Assembly: GCF_040954835.1 (NCBI RefSeq) | Contig: NC_090698.1 | Span: 5,888,501-5,952,500, forward strand | Length of the DNA: 64,000 bases | Source: Lepisosteus oculatus | Lineage: Eukaryota; Chordata; Actinopteri; Semionotiformes; Lepisosteidae | Direction of reading: 5' to 3' | Made by a program: the position numbers and the translations under genes | The notes under the pieces: model-generated | The model's database searches: none | What the model saw: the letters and a program-made list of their open reading frames with translations, nothing else | What the model was told of the DNA's origin: nothing | Part shown: positions 28,601 to 38,340 of the stretch, in pieces | How the letters are laid out: every line of letters begins with the position of its first letter | How positions within the stretch are numbered: position 1 is the stretch's first letter

Positions 28601-31600
28601 CATTATAGATTTTTTTCAGAACATATAACATATTTAGACCAGCAGCCATATCACCCTGCAACTCACAACTGGCTGCCCACTGAAGCTCAGCAGGTGTGAA
28701 AAACTAAGATCACTGCTGGAAGAGGTGTTAGTGTGACCAGTAGTGTGACCCCCCCTGCAGTCTGTGGGGGTCCTAATGCCCCAGTATAGTGACGGGGACA
28801 CTATACTGTAAAAAGGCGCTGTCCTTTGGATGAGATGTAAACCGAGGTCCTGACTCTCTGTGGTCATTAAAAATCCCAGGGTGTTTCTCAAAAAGAGTAG
28901 GGGTTTAATCCCAGCGTCCTGGCTAAATTTCCCTCTGGACTTTACCAGGCATGGCCTCCTAATAATCCCTCATCTCTGAACTGGCTTCATCACTCTGCTC
29001 TCCTCCCACTGAGAGCTGGTGTGTGTGGAGAGTACTGGTACACACTGTACACACTGGTGGTGGTGGAGGGGATCTCCATTACCTGTAAAGTGCTGTGAGT
29101 GGAGTGTCCAGAAAAGCGCTGTATAAGTGTAAGAAACTAGGATTATTATAAACAGGTGCCAGCTTGCTGGGCGAAGGACTCCCATTGAGAGAGAATAGCT
29201 GCCACTTACCCCCATGCCACCCATGCCACCAGAGGGGTAGCCCTGCATGCCGCCCTGAGGAAGAGAGGAGAACGGCATGACACGCTGCCCAAGAGGGAAA
29301 AGACGAGGACAGATTCTGGGCGGCTCAGCCAGAGGCTGGAGCTCCACAGCACAGCCCAGGAGGAATACTGAGGCGTACAGGAACACTGGGCACTGAGGTT
29401 GGCTGTGGGACCCTCATGCAGGGAGCAGGAGACACGCGAGATGCAATACAGTGTTTCTGTTGCTGTGTAAAGTAACAGTTGTAAAGTTACTGTATGTAAC
29501 TTTCAAGCAATGATTATGATTTAGAAACAGTGGGGGAAAAGAGTGGCTTGGTTGCCTTCATCCTTATAGAACTCTATATGTTAGGCTGTGGAGGTAGGGT
29601 GGTACTGAGCCTACTACAGAAAGTGATGGCACCTTGGTTGGCACCTGGATATCACCGAACGTGAAAACACTTACCCCCATGCCACCCATACCACCACAGG
29701 GGTAATCCTGCATGCCACCCTGAGGAGCAAGGGAAGATCTTACAATTACCACTTAAGTTTGTGTAAGCTAACAGCAAATAAAGCTTACAAAAGTAGCATT
29801 TGTTAAAAGCCACCCATTCAGAGCTGCCAGGAAAGTCCCTCCCAGTCAGAGCTACTTAGACTTCTCCCACTAAGAACCACACCCACAGACTCCTCCCACT
29901 CTGTGCTTTACTGTCAGAGCCCTATCACACAGAACTGTGCTGACTCCTTCCACTCTGAGCTGCCCTCTCAGACTCCTCCCACTAAGAACCACACCCACAG
30001 ACTCCTCCCACTCTGTGCTTTACTGTCAGACCCCTCCCACTCAGAACCGTGCTAACTCCTCCCACTCAGAGCTGCCCTCTCAGACTCCTCCCACTCAGAT
30101 CCACTCCTCACATGCAGAGCTGCGCTGTCTGACTCTTCCCTCTCAGAGCTGAAATCTCAGACCCATCCCACTCAGTGGACTAACTCACCTGGTAGCCCTG
30201 CATGCCTCCCTGCATTCCGCCCTGCAGAGTAACATCCACAGAGTAAGACATGACACACTGATAAACCACACAGAGTAGAACAAGAGACATGCTCGCTGAC
30301 ACACACGCAGCTGACACACTGATGACACTGATACACCACACAGTGAGACATGACGCTCAATGACCACAACACTCACTCACCAACACAAACACTTACACAT
30401 AGCAGTTACAAACACATGATAGCAAACCTGCACACACACCCTGACACGATACACCTGTACACTCCCACTGACACACACAGTGCAGCGATGATGCCCACAG
30501 ACTCACCCCCATTCCTCCAGGGTAGCCTTGCATCCCTCCTTGAGCTCCACCCTGGAGGTACACATAAGCGGGGCTTATCAGCGAGTGTGACACATCATCA
30601 GTAGTCATGATAGCAGCAGAGGCTGAGACATTAGTTATGATAACAGAAGCAGTAGCAGGGACAGTAGTTGTTATAGCAGCAGAAATAACAGAGGCAGCAG
30701 TCGTTATACTGTAGCAGCAGAAATAACAGAGGCAGTAGTTGTTATAGCAGCAGAAATAACAGAGGCAGTAGTTGTTATAGCAGCAGAAATAACAGAGACA
30801 GTAGTTGTTATAGCAGCAGAAATAACAGAGACAGTAGTTGTTATAGCAGCAGAAATAACAGAGACAGTAGTTGTTATAACAGCAGAAGGAGCAGAGACAG
30901 TAGTTGTTATAACAGCAGTAGTAACAGAGACAGTAGTTGTTATAGCAGCAGAAGGAGCAGAGACAGTAGTTGTTATAGCAGCAGAAGGAGCAGAGACAGT
31001 AGTTGTTATAGTAACGCATACAGCCGACAGGCACTGTGTAAGAGCCGGCTTACCAGAGCGGTGACGTCACCGCCCTTCCCTGTAATAGGGAAGCCCTTGG
31101 GCTGTGGAGAGATCTCTCTTTAGCTCACCGGGCTGGGTCCCTGTTGAGTGACGCGGGAGTCCTGGGTTCGAGCCCCCTATGGTGCGGGGCCGACCTGATG
31201 CGGCAAGGGCGCCTGCCTGAACCCCGAAGCGTTACATTATACTGTAGGAGCAGCAGTAACAGTAGTCGTTACAGCAGCAGCAGCAGTAACAGTAGTTGTT
31301 ATAGCAGCAGAAATAACAGAGACAGTAGTTGTTATAGCAGCAGAAATAACAGAGGCAGTAGTTGTTATAGCAGCAGAAATAACAGAGGCAGTAGTTGTTA
31401 TAGCAGCAGAAATAACAGAGACAGTAGTTGTTATAGCAGCAGAAATAACAGACAGCAGTTGTTAAAGCAGCAGCAGTAACAGTAGTTGTTACAGCAGCAG
31501 TAACAGGGACAGTAGTCATTATAGCAGCAGCAATAGAGACAGTAGTTGTTATAGCAGCAGCAGTAACAGTAGTCGATACAGCAGCAGCAGTAACAGTAAC

Positions 31601-33815
31601 AAGAGTTTTTACAGCAGCAGTAGTGACAGAGACAGGAAGTAATGGTAGTAGTAGTAGTAGCTCCCCTCTTTCTCCCTCCCTCTCTCACCCCCAGGATGTT
31701 CAGAGACTGGATGATGACGTCCCCTCCGATCTCCAGATTGCTCACTCTCTCCAGGGGCATCCTGTGCTGGAAAAGGTAGAACTGCCGGCCATTCACATTC
31801 ACCTGAGGGACAGAGAGCCGAGAACAGGCAGACCAAACAGAGAAGAGATGTCACGGTCAATGTCTTCATCAGCCATGCAGAAAGACTCAGAGACACTGCT
31901 ACTGTCTGTGCTGACTGCACACAAACACACTGTCCACATTGACATGGTGTCTGTGTGGTTCTCTCTCTCTCTGACTCTGTCCACATTGACATGGTGTCTG
32001 TGTGGTTCTCTCTCTTTCTGACTTTGAGCACATTGACATGGTGTCTGTGTGGTTCTCTCCCTCTGTCTCTGTCCACATTGACATGGTGTCTGTGCGGTTC
32101 TCTCTCTCTTTGACTCTGAGCACATTGACATGGTGTCTGTGTGGTTCTCTCCCTCTGGATCTCTGACCTGATATCCCTCCATATTGACGACGATGATGAG
32201 CTCAAAGTGCTCTCCTTTCCTGAAGGGCATCTCTCGGACCTTCTCCTCTCCCTCCCAGCTGCCATTCTGGAAGGTGTTGAAGACCACCTTGTCCCAGCCG
32301 TCGAAGCGCGGGTTGAAGTGGAAGGCGATGTCAGAGCCCTCGAAGTCCCCGCACTGCAGGTTGACGTGGAACCTATGGGGGTTGACAGAGAGGCACTGTA
32401 AATAGAGAGGATGGGTGGGGTGTGGGTGGGGGTCTGTAAATTAATTTCTTCAGTAACATAATTTATCATCTTCATATCCAGTGGATGTTGGGTAAACTTC
32501 AATCACTGCTTACAATGTTCTACCTGTTTAAGACCACACTGTGTGTCTTTTTCTGCATTTCTGAAAATAAGCCCTCCCTAGAACACATGGCTTTGAATCG
32601 CTGTGAAGATAACACAGGGGAGATACAGCTGACTGGTATAAAAGTTTCAAATGGAAACAGAGAAAAAATAATCTCTTGGGAGTGTTCTTGGAATACTGAA
32701 ATGCTTTCTCCTGAAATATTAAAGAAGTACACAGGCACACAGTTGGTGGACATATAAACTGTCCCTGGTATGTCCAGCAGGAGTGTGTATTGGATAGTGC
32801 CCTGCACTCCCGGACACAGACAGCACTGTCCACAACACTCCCGGACACAGACAGCACTTGTGTGTCCAGCAGGAGTGTGTATTGGATAGAACCAGTGTCC
32901 TCAGTGTGTCCAGCAGGAGTCTGTATTGGACAGGACCAGTGTCCTCAGTGTGTCCAGCAGGAGTCTGTCTTGGACAGGACCAGTGTCCTCAGTGTGTCCA
33001 GCAGGAGTTTGTCTTGGACAATTGCAGTGTCCTCAGTGTGTCCAGCAGGAGTCTGTCTTGGACAGGACCAGTGTCCTCAGTGTGTCCAGCAGGAGTCTGT
33101 CTTGGACAGGACCAGTGTCCTCAGTGTGTCCAGCAGGAGTTTGTCTTGGACAATTGCAGTGTCCTCAGTGTGTCCAGCAGGAGTCTGTCTTGGACAGGAC
33201 CAGTGTCCTCAGTGTGTCCAGCAGGAGTCTGTCTTGGACAGGACCAGTGTCCTCAGTGTGATCTTACCTGGTGATCTCATGAGGAACTCTTCCCTGGATG
33301 TAGATGGACATCCCAGCTCTCAGGTTTCCATTGATCGGGCCAAGGTAGGGGACTGTCTGCACACAGACAACATCACACAGCATGACTACACCATAGTATT
33401 CCTACACGACATGTATGACAGCACCACATTGTTATGCAGCATTTCTACCTAACACTCAGTGTTAGAACAGTGACCAATTCATCGATCCTCCCAATAAAGC
33501 TCGCTGGTCTGGAATATGAGGAGCTGCCCTGTCTCTCTGCGGGCTCTTCTTTCGGATGTTACAGTACATCCAAATTCCAGTCCTCTGTGATTGTATTGGG
33601 GCAATCCCTGTGGAATCACGTCACACATGATGAGGGGGAAACACGAACTCCCAAATGGAAGAGAGGGGGAAAGAGCAGGAGGGCGGGAGAGGGCAAGAGT
33701 GACTGAAGGAGAGAGGGACGCAACAGCAGAGAGGGGGGGACAGACAGCGACACAGAGCAGCTGGACTCACGGGATTGTAGAGCGGCTGGTATCCGGGTGG
33801 AGCAACAAAGGTCAT
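25604..33815 (-). CDS. LGALS4: LGALS4-like tandem-repeat galectin with a micro-exon-coded linker
   Basis: Secreted and cytosolic beta-galactoside-binding lectin with two carbohydrate domains; in mammals galectin-4 acts mainly in the gut epithelium. Thirteen exons join in phase: 33771-33815, 33268-33356, 32168-32372, 31689-31802, 30507-30551, 30189-30221, 29675-29719, 29210-29254, 27950-27970, 27037-27072, 26831-26860, then 26506-26594, 26134-26299 and the final exon 25604-25750 (fourteen coding segments in all), giving 369 residues (human 323). The start [15 protein letters not shown] is typical of galectin-4. Domain 1 (16-151) keeps H63, N65, R67, N77, W84 and E87. Domain 2 (237-369) keeps H282, N284, R286, N295, W302 and E305. 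The linker (152-236) is Gly/Met/Gln/Tyr/Pro-rich and encoded by seven micro-exons. Galectin-8 or -9 is less likely because of the N-terminus and the location beside RYR1 and SIRT2 homologues. Confidence 0.93.
27425..27865 (+). mobile_element. L2-like LINE, 3' end only
   Basis: Encodes the C-terminal LINE tail in one frame ([41 protein letters not shown], then [20 protein letters not shown]) and ends in GCGCTTTGAGAAGCCACC with a short TTATTATTATT tail. A 5'-truncated insertion in an LGALS4 intron, antisense to the gene. Confidence 0.9.
28640..29145 (+). mobile_element. 5S-rRNA-derived (SINE3-like) SINE
   Basis: The head CACTGAAGCTCAGCAGG resembles the 5S rRNA internal-promoter region. The body contains GCTGGAAGAGGTGTTAGTG, CCCAGTATAGTGACGGGGAC, GGATGAGATGTAAACCGAGG and TCTCTGTGGTCATTAAAAAT, and the tail has AAAAGCGCTGTATAAGTGTA. 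This is the body I know from fish SINE3-type elements. It is nearly full length and lies antisense in an LGALS4 intron. The family assignment rests on memory of the body, not on a search. Confidence 0.8.
29850..30170. repeat. Minisatellite of CTCCCACTCAGAGCTG-type units
   Basis: About ten imperfect units of 28-32 bp built from GACTCCTCCCACTCNGANC, in the LGALS4 intron between micro-exons 29675-29719 and 30189-30221, ending about 15 bases from the latter. Confidence 0.85.
30610..31015. repeat. 33-bp minisatellite, left block
   Basis: About 12 copies of a 33-bp unit, ACAGTAGTTGTTATAGCAGC plus AGAAATAACAGAG, in the first linker intron of LGALS4. It is separated from an identical right block by about 230 bp of unrelated DNA. 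Confidence 0.94.
31016..31244 (+). mobile_element. tRNA-like SINE or short element inserted in the 33-bp array
   Basis: The segment splits one minisatellite into two blocks. It contains TTTAGCTCACCGGGCTG (A-box-like) and, about 40 bases on, GGGTTCGAGCCCC (a near-perfect B box), the spacing of a tRNA-derived Pol III promoter. It starts near GTAACGC and ends near GCGTTAC, a 7-bp terminal inversion. No A-tail or clear target duplication is seen, so the class is uncertain. Confidence 0.6.
31245..31620. repeat. 33-bp minisatellite, right block
   Basis: Continuation of the 30610-31015 array after the inserted element, more degenerate toward 31620, where it nears the donor of exon 31689-31802. Confidence 0.93.
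31930..32155. repeat. 46-bp repeat in LGALS4 intron 3
   Basis: Five copies of a 44-48 bp unit with core CACATTGACATGGTGTCTGT, running up to the donor of exon 32168-32372. Confidence 0.92.
32805..33262. repeat. 44-bp minisatellite in LGALS4 intron 2
   Basis: About ten copies of a 44-bp unit (TGTCCAGCAGGAGTCTGTCT, then TGGACAGGACCAGTGTCCTC). The array abuts the donor of exon 33268-33356, leaving about six bases of intron between them. It is stop-free in several plus frames, which explains the open frames seen there. Confidence 0.95.
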
Positions 33816-33907
33816 GGTGAATCCCGGAGCTACAGCAGGACAGGCAGACAGACCAAGACAGCAACAGGCTCAATACTGTACAGAGCCTCTGATCCTGGGA
33901 GCTTGGT

Positions 33908-33913
33908 CTTATA
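33908..33913 (-). promoter_or_regulatory. Candidate LGALS4 TATA box
   Basis: TATAAG on the minus strand, about 93 bases upstream of the LGALS4 start codon. A TATA element fits a tissue-restricted gene and contrasts with the GC-rich promoters of KPTN and DMAC2. Confidence 0.45.
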
Positions 33914-34254
33914 CAGTTGACTGTGGGAGGGGCACGGGGCAGGGCTGTGCCAACTGGGGACAGGGAGCGAGAGAGAGGGAGGGACAGGAGGGTGGGGCAG
34001 TTATTAAAGAGTGACAGAGAACAAATGGGTGAATGAAGGGACTCAGATACGTTATGGAAAAGACAGGGAGGAAGAAGCGAGGGAGAGAAGGGGGCGTTTC
34101 AGAGTGACAGGGGGACAAATGGAAGAAGAGGGAGAAGAGACACCAGACCGCTTTATTCAAGCTAACACAGAAATGGAAACCCAGACAATCAAAATCGTAC
34201 AAATAATTCAGCAAATACGGTACATTGCCAACGTAGTGTGTTACTGTAGTTCAG

Positions 34255-34368
34255 GTGGGGGGCTGCGTCAGCATGCGTAGTCTGCAAAGGAACAAGTAAA
34301 GGCTTATTCCATGCTGAAAAGAGGAGAGAGAAAACACAACGTTTCGGCTGTGAAGCCTTCTTCAGGTG
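34255..34368 (-). mobile_element. Penelope-like repeat end, single copy
   Basis: On the minus strand this reads CTGAAGAAGGC, a six-base loop, GCC, GAAACGTTGTG, then TTTTCAGCATGGAATAA, and ends with CTACGCATGCTGACGCAGC. The same consensus occurs twice, in opposite orientations, at 38160-38340. CTGAAGAN(n)GAAAC resembles the conserved core of a hammerhead ribozyme, which is known from the long repeat ends of some Penelope-like elements. No reverse-transcriptase gene is present. Confidence 0.6.
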
Positions 34369-35479
34369 AGGGGAGGGAAGTGTGTTTCTGCAGGTAGTGT
34401 GTTACTTCACACTCCATTCCTGCACCACAAAATCAAAGACCTTTAAACTGTTAATCTCAAGAAGCCACGCTAGTATCACACTTGCCCTGATCCGTGTTAA
34501 AGCCAGGGCAGACATAGGTCTGACTGCCACATCTCCTGCTGGGGTGCAGAGGGAGTGTGTGCAGCTCGGGTCCCCCGCCTGCCCTTCCCCTGACCCAGCG
34601 CTCGACCTCCTCTGAGGAAGGAGTGACTCACAGCTGCTATCAGAAGCCACTGTGTACATTAGCAGTGGGAAACACTGTTACTAAGGGCTGCTGCTGTCCA
34701 GCCCAGCAGCCCTCCCAACGGCCAGCGCTGGCCTGGCCAAGGTCATTAAAAACGAACCGGTCCCGAATCGACACTCTTACACCTAGAAGATACTAATGAA
34801 CTCAAATAAAATCCTGAATCCCCACATTGCATGTGTGGATGTTAGTTAAAAGGACTTGTTTGTCCGAGGGGGCGCACAGGGCGGCTGTTTGTGGGATCAG
34901 AACGGCGCTCTGACCCACAACATGAGCTGGTCGCAGGCACACTGACAGCGCAGCGAGCCGACAGCTCCAGCCATCCGGCTCTGACCGGGGCTCACTGGCA
35001 TCACAGGGCCAGGACTCTCTCGGCTCTCCTGTGGCTCTGCTGCTGGGCACCGTGGAGATTGCTGCTTGTCCAAATCCAGCCAGTACTTTGTTCAGGAAAA
35101 GAAAGGCTGTGTTAGCTGGACCCAACATTAATGTGAGTATTACAGAAAGCACTGTACAGCATATACTGTAGTGGAAGAGTTACCTCCCTGGAACCTGATT
35201 TCATTATGTCTCTGAGGCCAAGCCAGTCTGGACCTGGTCAGTACTGGATCCCTAAGGGAAACCAGGCTGCTGCTGCACAGAGACCAGAAAAACTGTGTGT
35301 AGGAGACTTAGATGAGTTTTAAGTTTTAAGTTTTAAGATATTAAAACAAATCCTGTTCACTTGGACATGAAGTCTTAATTCTTGTGTCCTGACTAAATTC
35401 CATACTGTGTTACAGTCTGACAACTCTGGAGTTTTTCTTAATTCAGCTGGTGAGTCCTTCCCAGATATAGGACAGGCAG

Positions 35480-35665
35480 AACTGTCCACAAGACTCCTGG
35501 ACACATATAGTACTGTCCACAGCACTCCTACACACAGACAGCACTGTCCACAAGACTCCTGGACACAGACAGCACTGTCCACAGCACCCCTGCACTCCCG
35601 GACACAGACAGCACTGTCCACAGCACTCCTGGACACAGACAGCACTGTCCACAGCACTCCTGGGC
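35480..35665. repeat. 31-bp repeat (CTGGACACAGACAGCACTGT)
   Basis: Six copies of CTGGACACAGACAGCACTGTCCACAGCACTC-type units; the core GTCCACAGCACTCCTGGACA recurs. It shares GACACAGACAGCACTGTCCA with the edge of the array at 32810-32860. Confidence 0.85.
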
Positions 35666-36065
35666 TAACCAGTCCTCCTGTGCTGGCTCAGGCATGGCAT
35701 AGGAAAAGATGTGTGATGTGCACAGTGCTTATCAGTGTCATACGAAATGGATCAGAGGAGAGAGATGCAGTCACTCGCTGAGGCAATGTGCTGCAGCTCA
35801 GCTCTGTGCTCTGACTCACAGTGAAAATCAGATTGCGCAGGTCTGAGAACAAGAACAAGAGAAACTCCCTGAATAAACACAGCACCTTCGATACACCCAG
35901 CTCCCCTTACACACAGCCAGAGGACCCTTCACATACAGACTGCATCATTTACATACACAGAGAACCCTTTACACAGACTGACGTACTCACACCCTTTACA
36001 CACACAACACCCTTTACATGTATACTGACATACACCCTTTACACACAGACAAATAACATATGCAG

Positions 36066-36345
36066 ACTGGACCAGCAAACTCTGGACTGTAGGGTTACAG
36101 TATGACACAGACTGGACCAGTGATCTCTGGACTGTAGGGTTACAATATGACACAGACTGGACCACTGATCTCTGGACTGTAGGGTTACAATGTCACAGAC
36201 TGGACCAGTAATATCTGGACTGTAGGGTTACAATATGACCCAGACTGGACCAGTGATCTCTGGACTATAGGGTCACAATATGACACAGACTGGACCAGTG
36301 ATCACTGGACTATAGGGTTCAATAGGACACAGCCTAGACTTTGAA
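36066..36345. repeat. 45-bp dispersed tandem repeat, copy B
   Basis: About six copies of the same unit as at 7110-7272 (core GACTGGACCAGTGATCTCTG then GACTGTAGGGTTACAATATG). The two loci are 29 kb apart. Confidence 0.9.
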
Positions 36346-38159
36346 CTCTTAGCATGACAAAAATCATTATATGGTACAGCAGCTAAAATTGAGCACAATA
36401 TTCTAAATGAGGTCAGAAGCATTTTAAAGTTTGCCTATAACTGCACTGTATTGAAATTCCACCGTCTTAGCTGTATATCCAAATATTCACTTTTTTGGGT
36501 TGTGAACAGTGTGAACAATACATTTGCATGAATAATAATATGCTAAACAAGCTGAAATACATTGAAGGACTGACACAATTTTTTATAAAAGCAGAGCAAA
36601 AATTCTGAACGATTATTAAATACAAATTGTAAAAGAGAAAATAAGTTATGTAGAAATAGTAAAAGATAGAATAAAATTACGATAAAATTACAAAGAAAAA
36701 TAACACACTGGTCACAGTAACATTATAACATGCTGTATACATAGTTCTGTCCTTACAATAAACCTAAGCACAGGTACAGTAGATGCACTTTCTATCTCTC
36801 TATCCTTCTCCCTCCTCACTCTATCATGAATTAAGACGCCCCTAGTGCTCTGACAGCTCATGGGGCTGTAGGGGGCTGTGTCTGCATGTGCGTTTGTATC
36901 TCTGACACACGATCTGTGATTGTATAGGTGTTTGTGGAGTTGGGTATATCAATGTGTGTGTGTACAGTATGTTGCTGTGATTGCGTTCTCATTTCTGTCT
37001 CTGTGTGTTAATGATGCTGAGACTGTGTATATTTGTGCCGCCTTGGTTGTGTAAGCATGCTGTTGTGATCGTGTATCCGTGTGGATTTTTGCAGCTGCGA
37101 CTGTGCCTCAAAATACAGCGCACCCCTCTCACGTCCTGCTCAACACCAGTCTTACCATAAGGCCGGCACCAGCTCAGGCACTAGACACTGCCTGGCAACG
37201 CAGACACCCTGAGCTTCCAAGGACCAACCATGTGGTCTGGAACCCATTGAGAGCACACGATCGGGGGCGCGCGTTTCTTAATCAGCGCTCCCACACCTGA
37301 GCTGAAAGGGGGTCAAAGGCTGAGACACCAGTATGAACAGCTTTCATCGCAGTGCAAACAATTGGTGCTCATGTGTGGGGCAGCTCCGCGCCGGGAGATA
37401 GCAGAACAGGGTGTGCATGCACAGCGCCAGGCTGAGGGAAGGGCCTTATCAGTGAAACCAGGGTGGGGAGATTTCATCACTCGGCACAATTATTATTTTG
37501 CAATAATTATCACTTTAATGGAGTTTGTATTGTGATTGTAACTGATTCTTTCGGTTAATGGCAGGATTGTAAAAGAAGGTCTTTGAGCCTGTAGAAATGT
37601 CGGGGCGTAGCTGACGCTCCTGCTGGCCTGAGGTGCCCTGAATGGTCCCAGCTTTGGCGAACAAGGAGAGCATGTTAAAGGAAAGAAGTGATCAGAGCAC
37701 AGCGAACATGTGACATCACTATCGAAGCACAAGAGGCCTCACACCTCCTCTTCGATGTCAGCACTTTAAAGTATTCCAAGACCGAGCACGTCTGATGGCA
37801 TCATACAAGTCGGCCGTGACTACTGCATGTGCTTAATGTGATCTCTCCTGGGGGAGAGATGCCCGTGCGGTAGACATTCCCAAACCTTCAGACACACTGA
37901 TTTGAGGTTTGAGGATCAGTTCATGCCCACAGCTCATATGGATCCAAGGGGACAAGGGGGGCAGGTCATCGCTAGGCCACGCAAACAATGAGCCGAACCC
38001 GACGTGTGAAGGGAGAGGGCTTCTACGAGCAGGCCAGACGAGATCAGTTCATTTACAGGGAGAAGACACAACAAAGATCTAAACTTTCAATATATTGGAA
38101 CAGAATTTTTCAAGTGAATGAACATTTTCTAAGAGAAGGTACAGCACGTTCTTGGAAAA

Positions 38160-38340
38160 GAACAGGTAGCGGGTTTATTCCTTGCTGAAAAGAAAAGAAA
38201 GGAAACAACGTTTTGGCTGTGGAGTCACACCTGAAGAAGACTCCACAGCTGAAACGTTGTGTTTCTTTTCTTCTCTATTCAGCAAGGAATAAACCCGTTA
38301 CCTGTTCCTTTGCAGCCTACGCATGCTGAGACAGCTCTCT
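38160..38340. mobile_element. Palindromic pair of Penelope-like repeat ends
   Basis: An imperfect inverted repeat of about 142 bases (38163-38304), centred near 38233. The left arm begins CAGGTAGCGGGTTTATTCC and the right arm ends GGAATAAACCCGTTACCTG. The centre carries GTGGAGTC, a short loop with CTGAAGA, and GACTCCAC. Each arm holds the same consensus as the single copy at 34255-34368. Inverted and tandem terminal copies are a known habit of Penelope-like elements; here there is no coding part between the arms. Confidence 0.7.

Noticed and set aside
30393-31034. Minus-strand frame encoding repeated [10 protein letters not shown]
   Set aside because: A translation of the 33-bp intronic repeat in LGALS4; the micro-exon inside it (30507-30551) is real, the rest is not.
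34802-35152. 116-codon minus-strand frame upstream of LGALS4
   Set aside because: Begins with a hydrophobic stretch but shows no family resemblance, and overlaps shorter plus-strand frames equally well.
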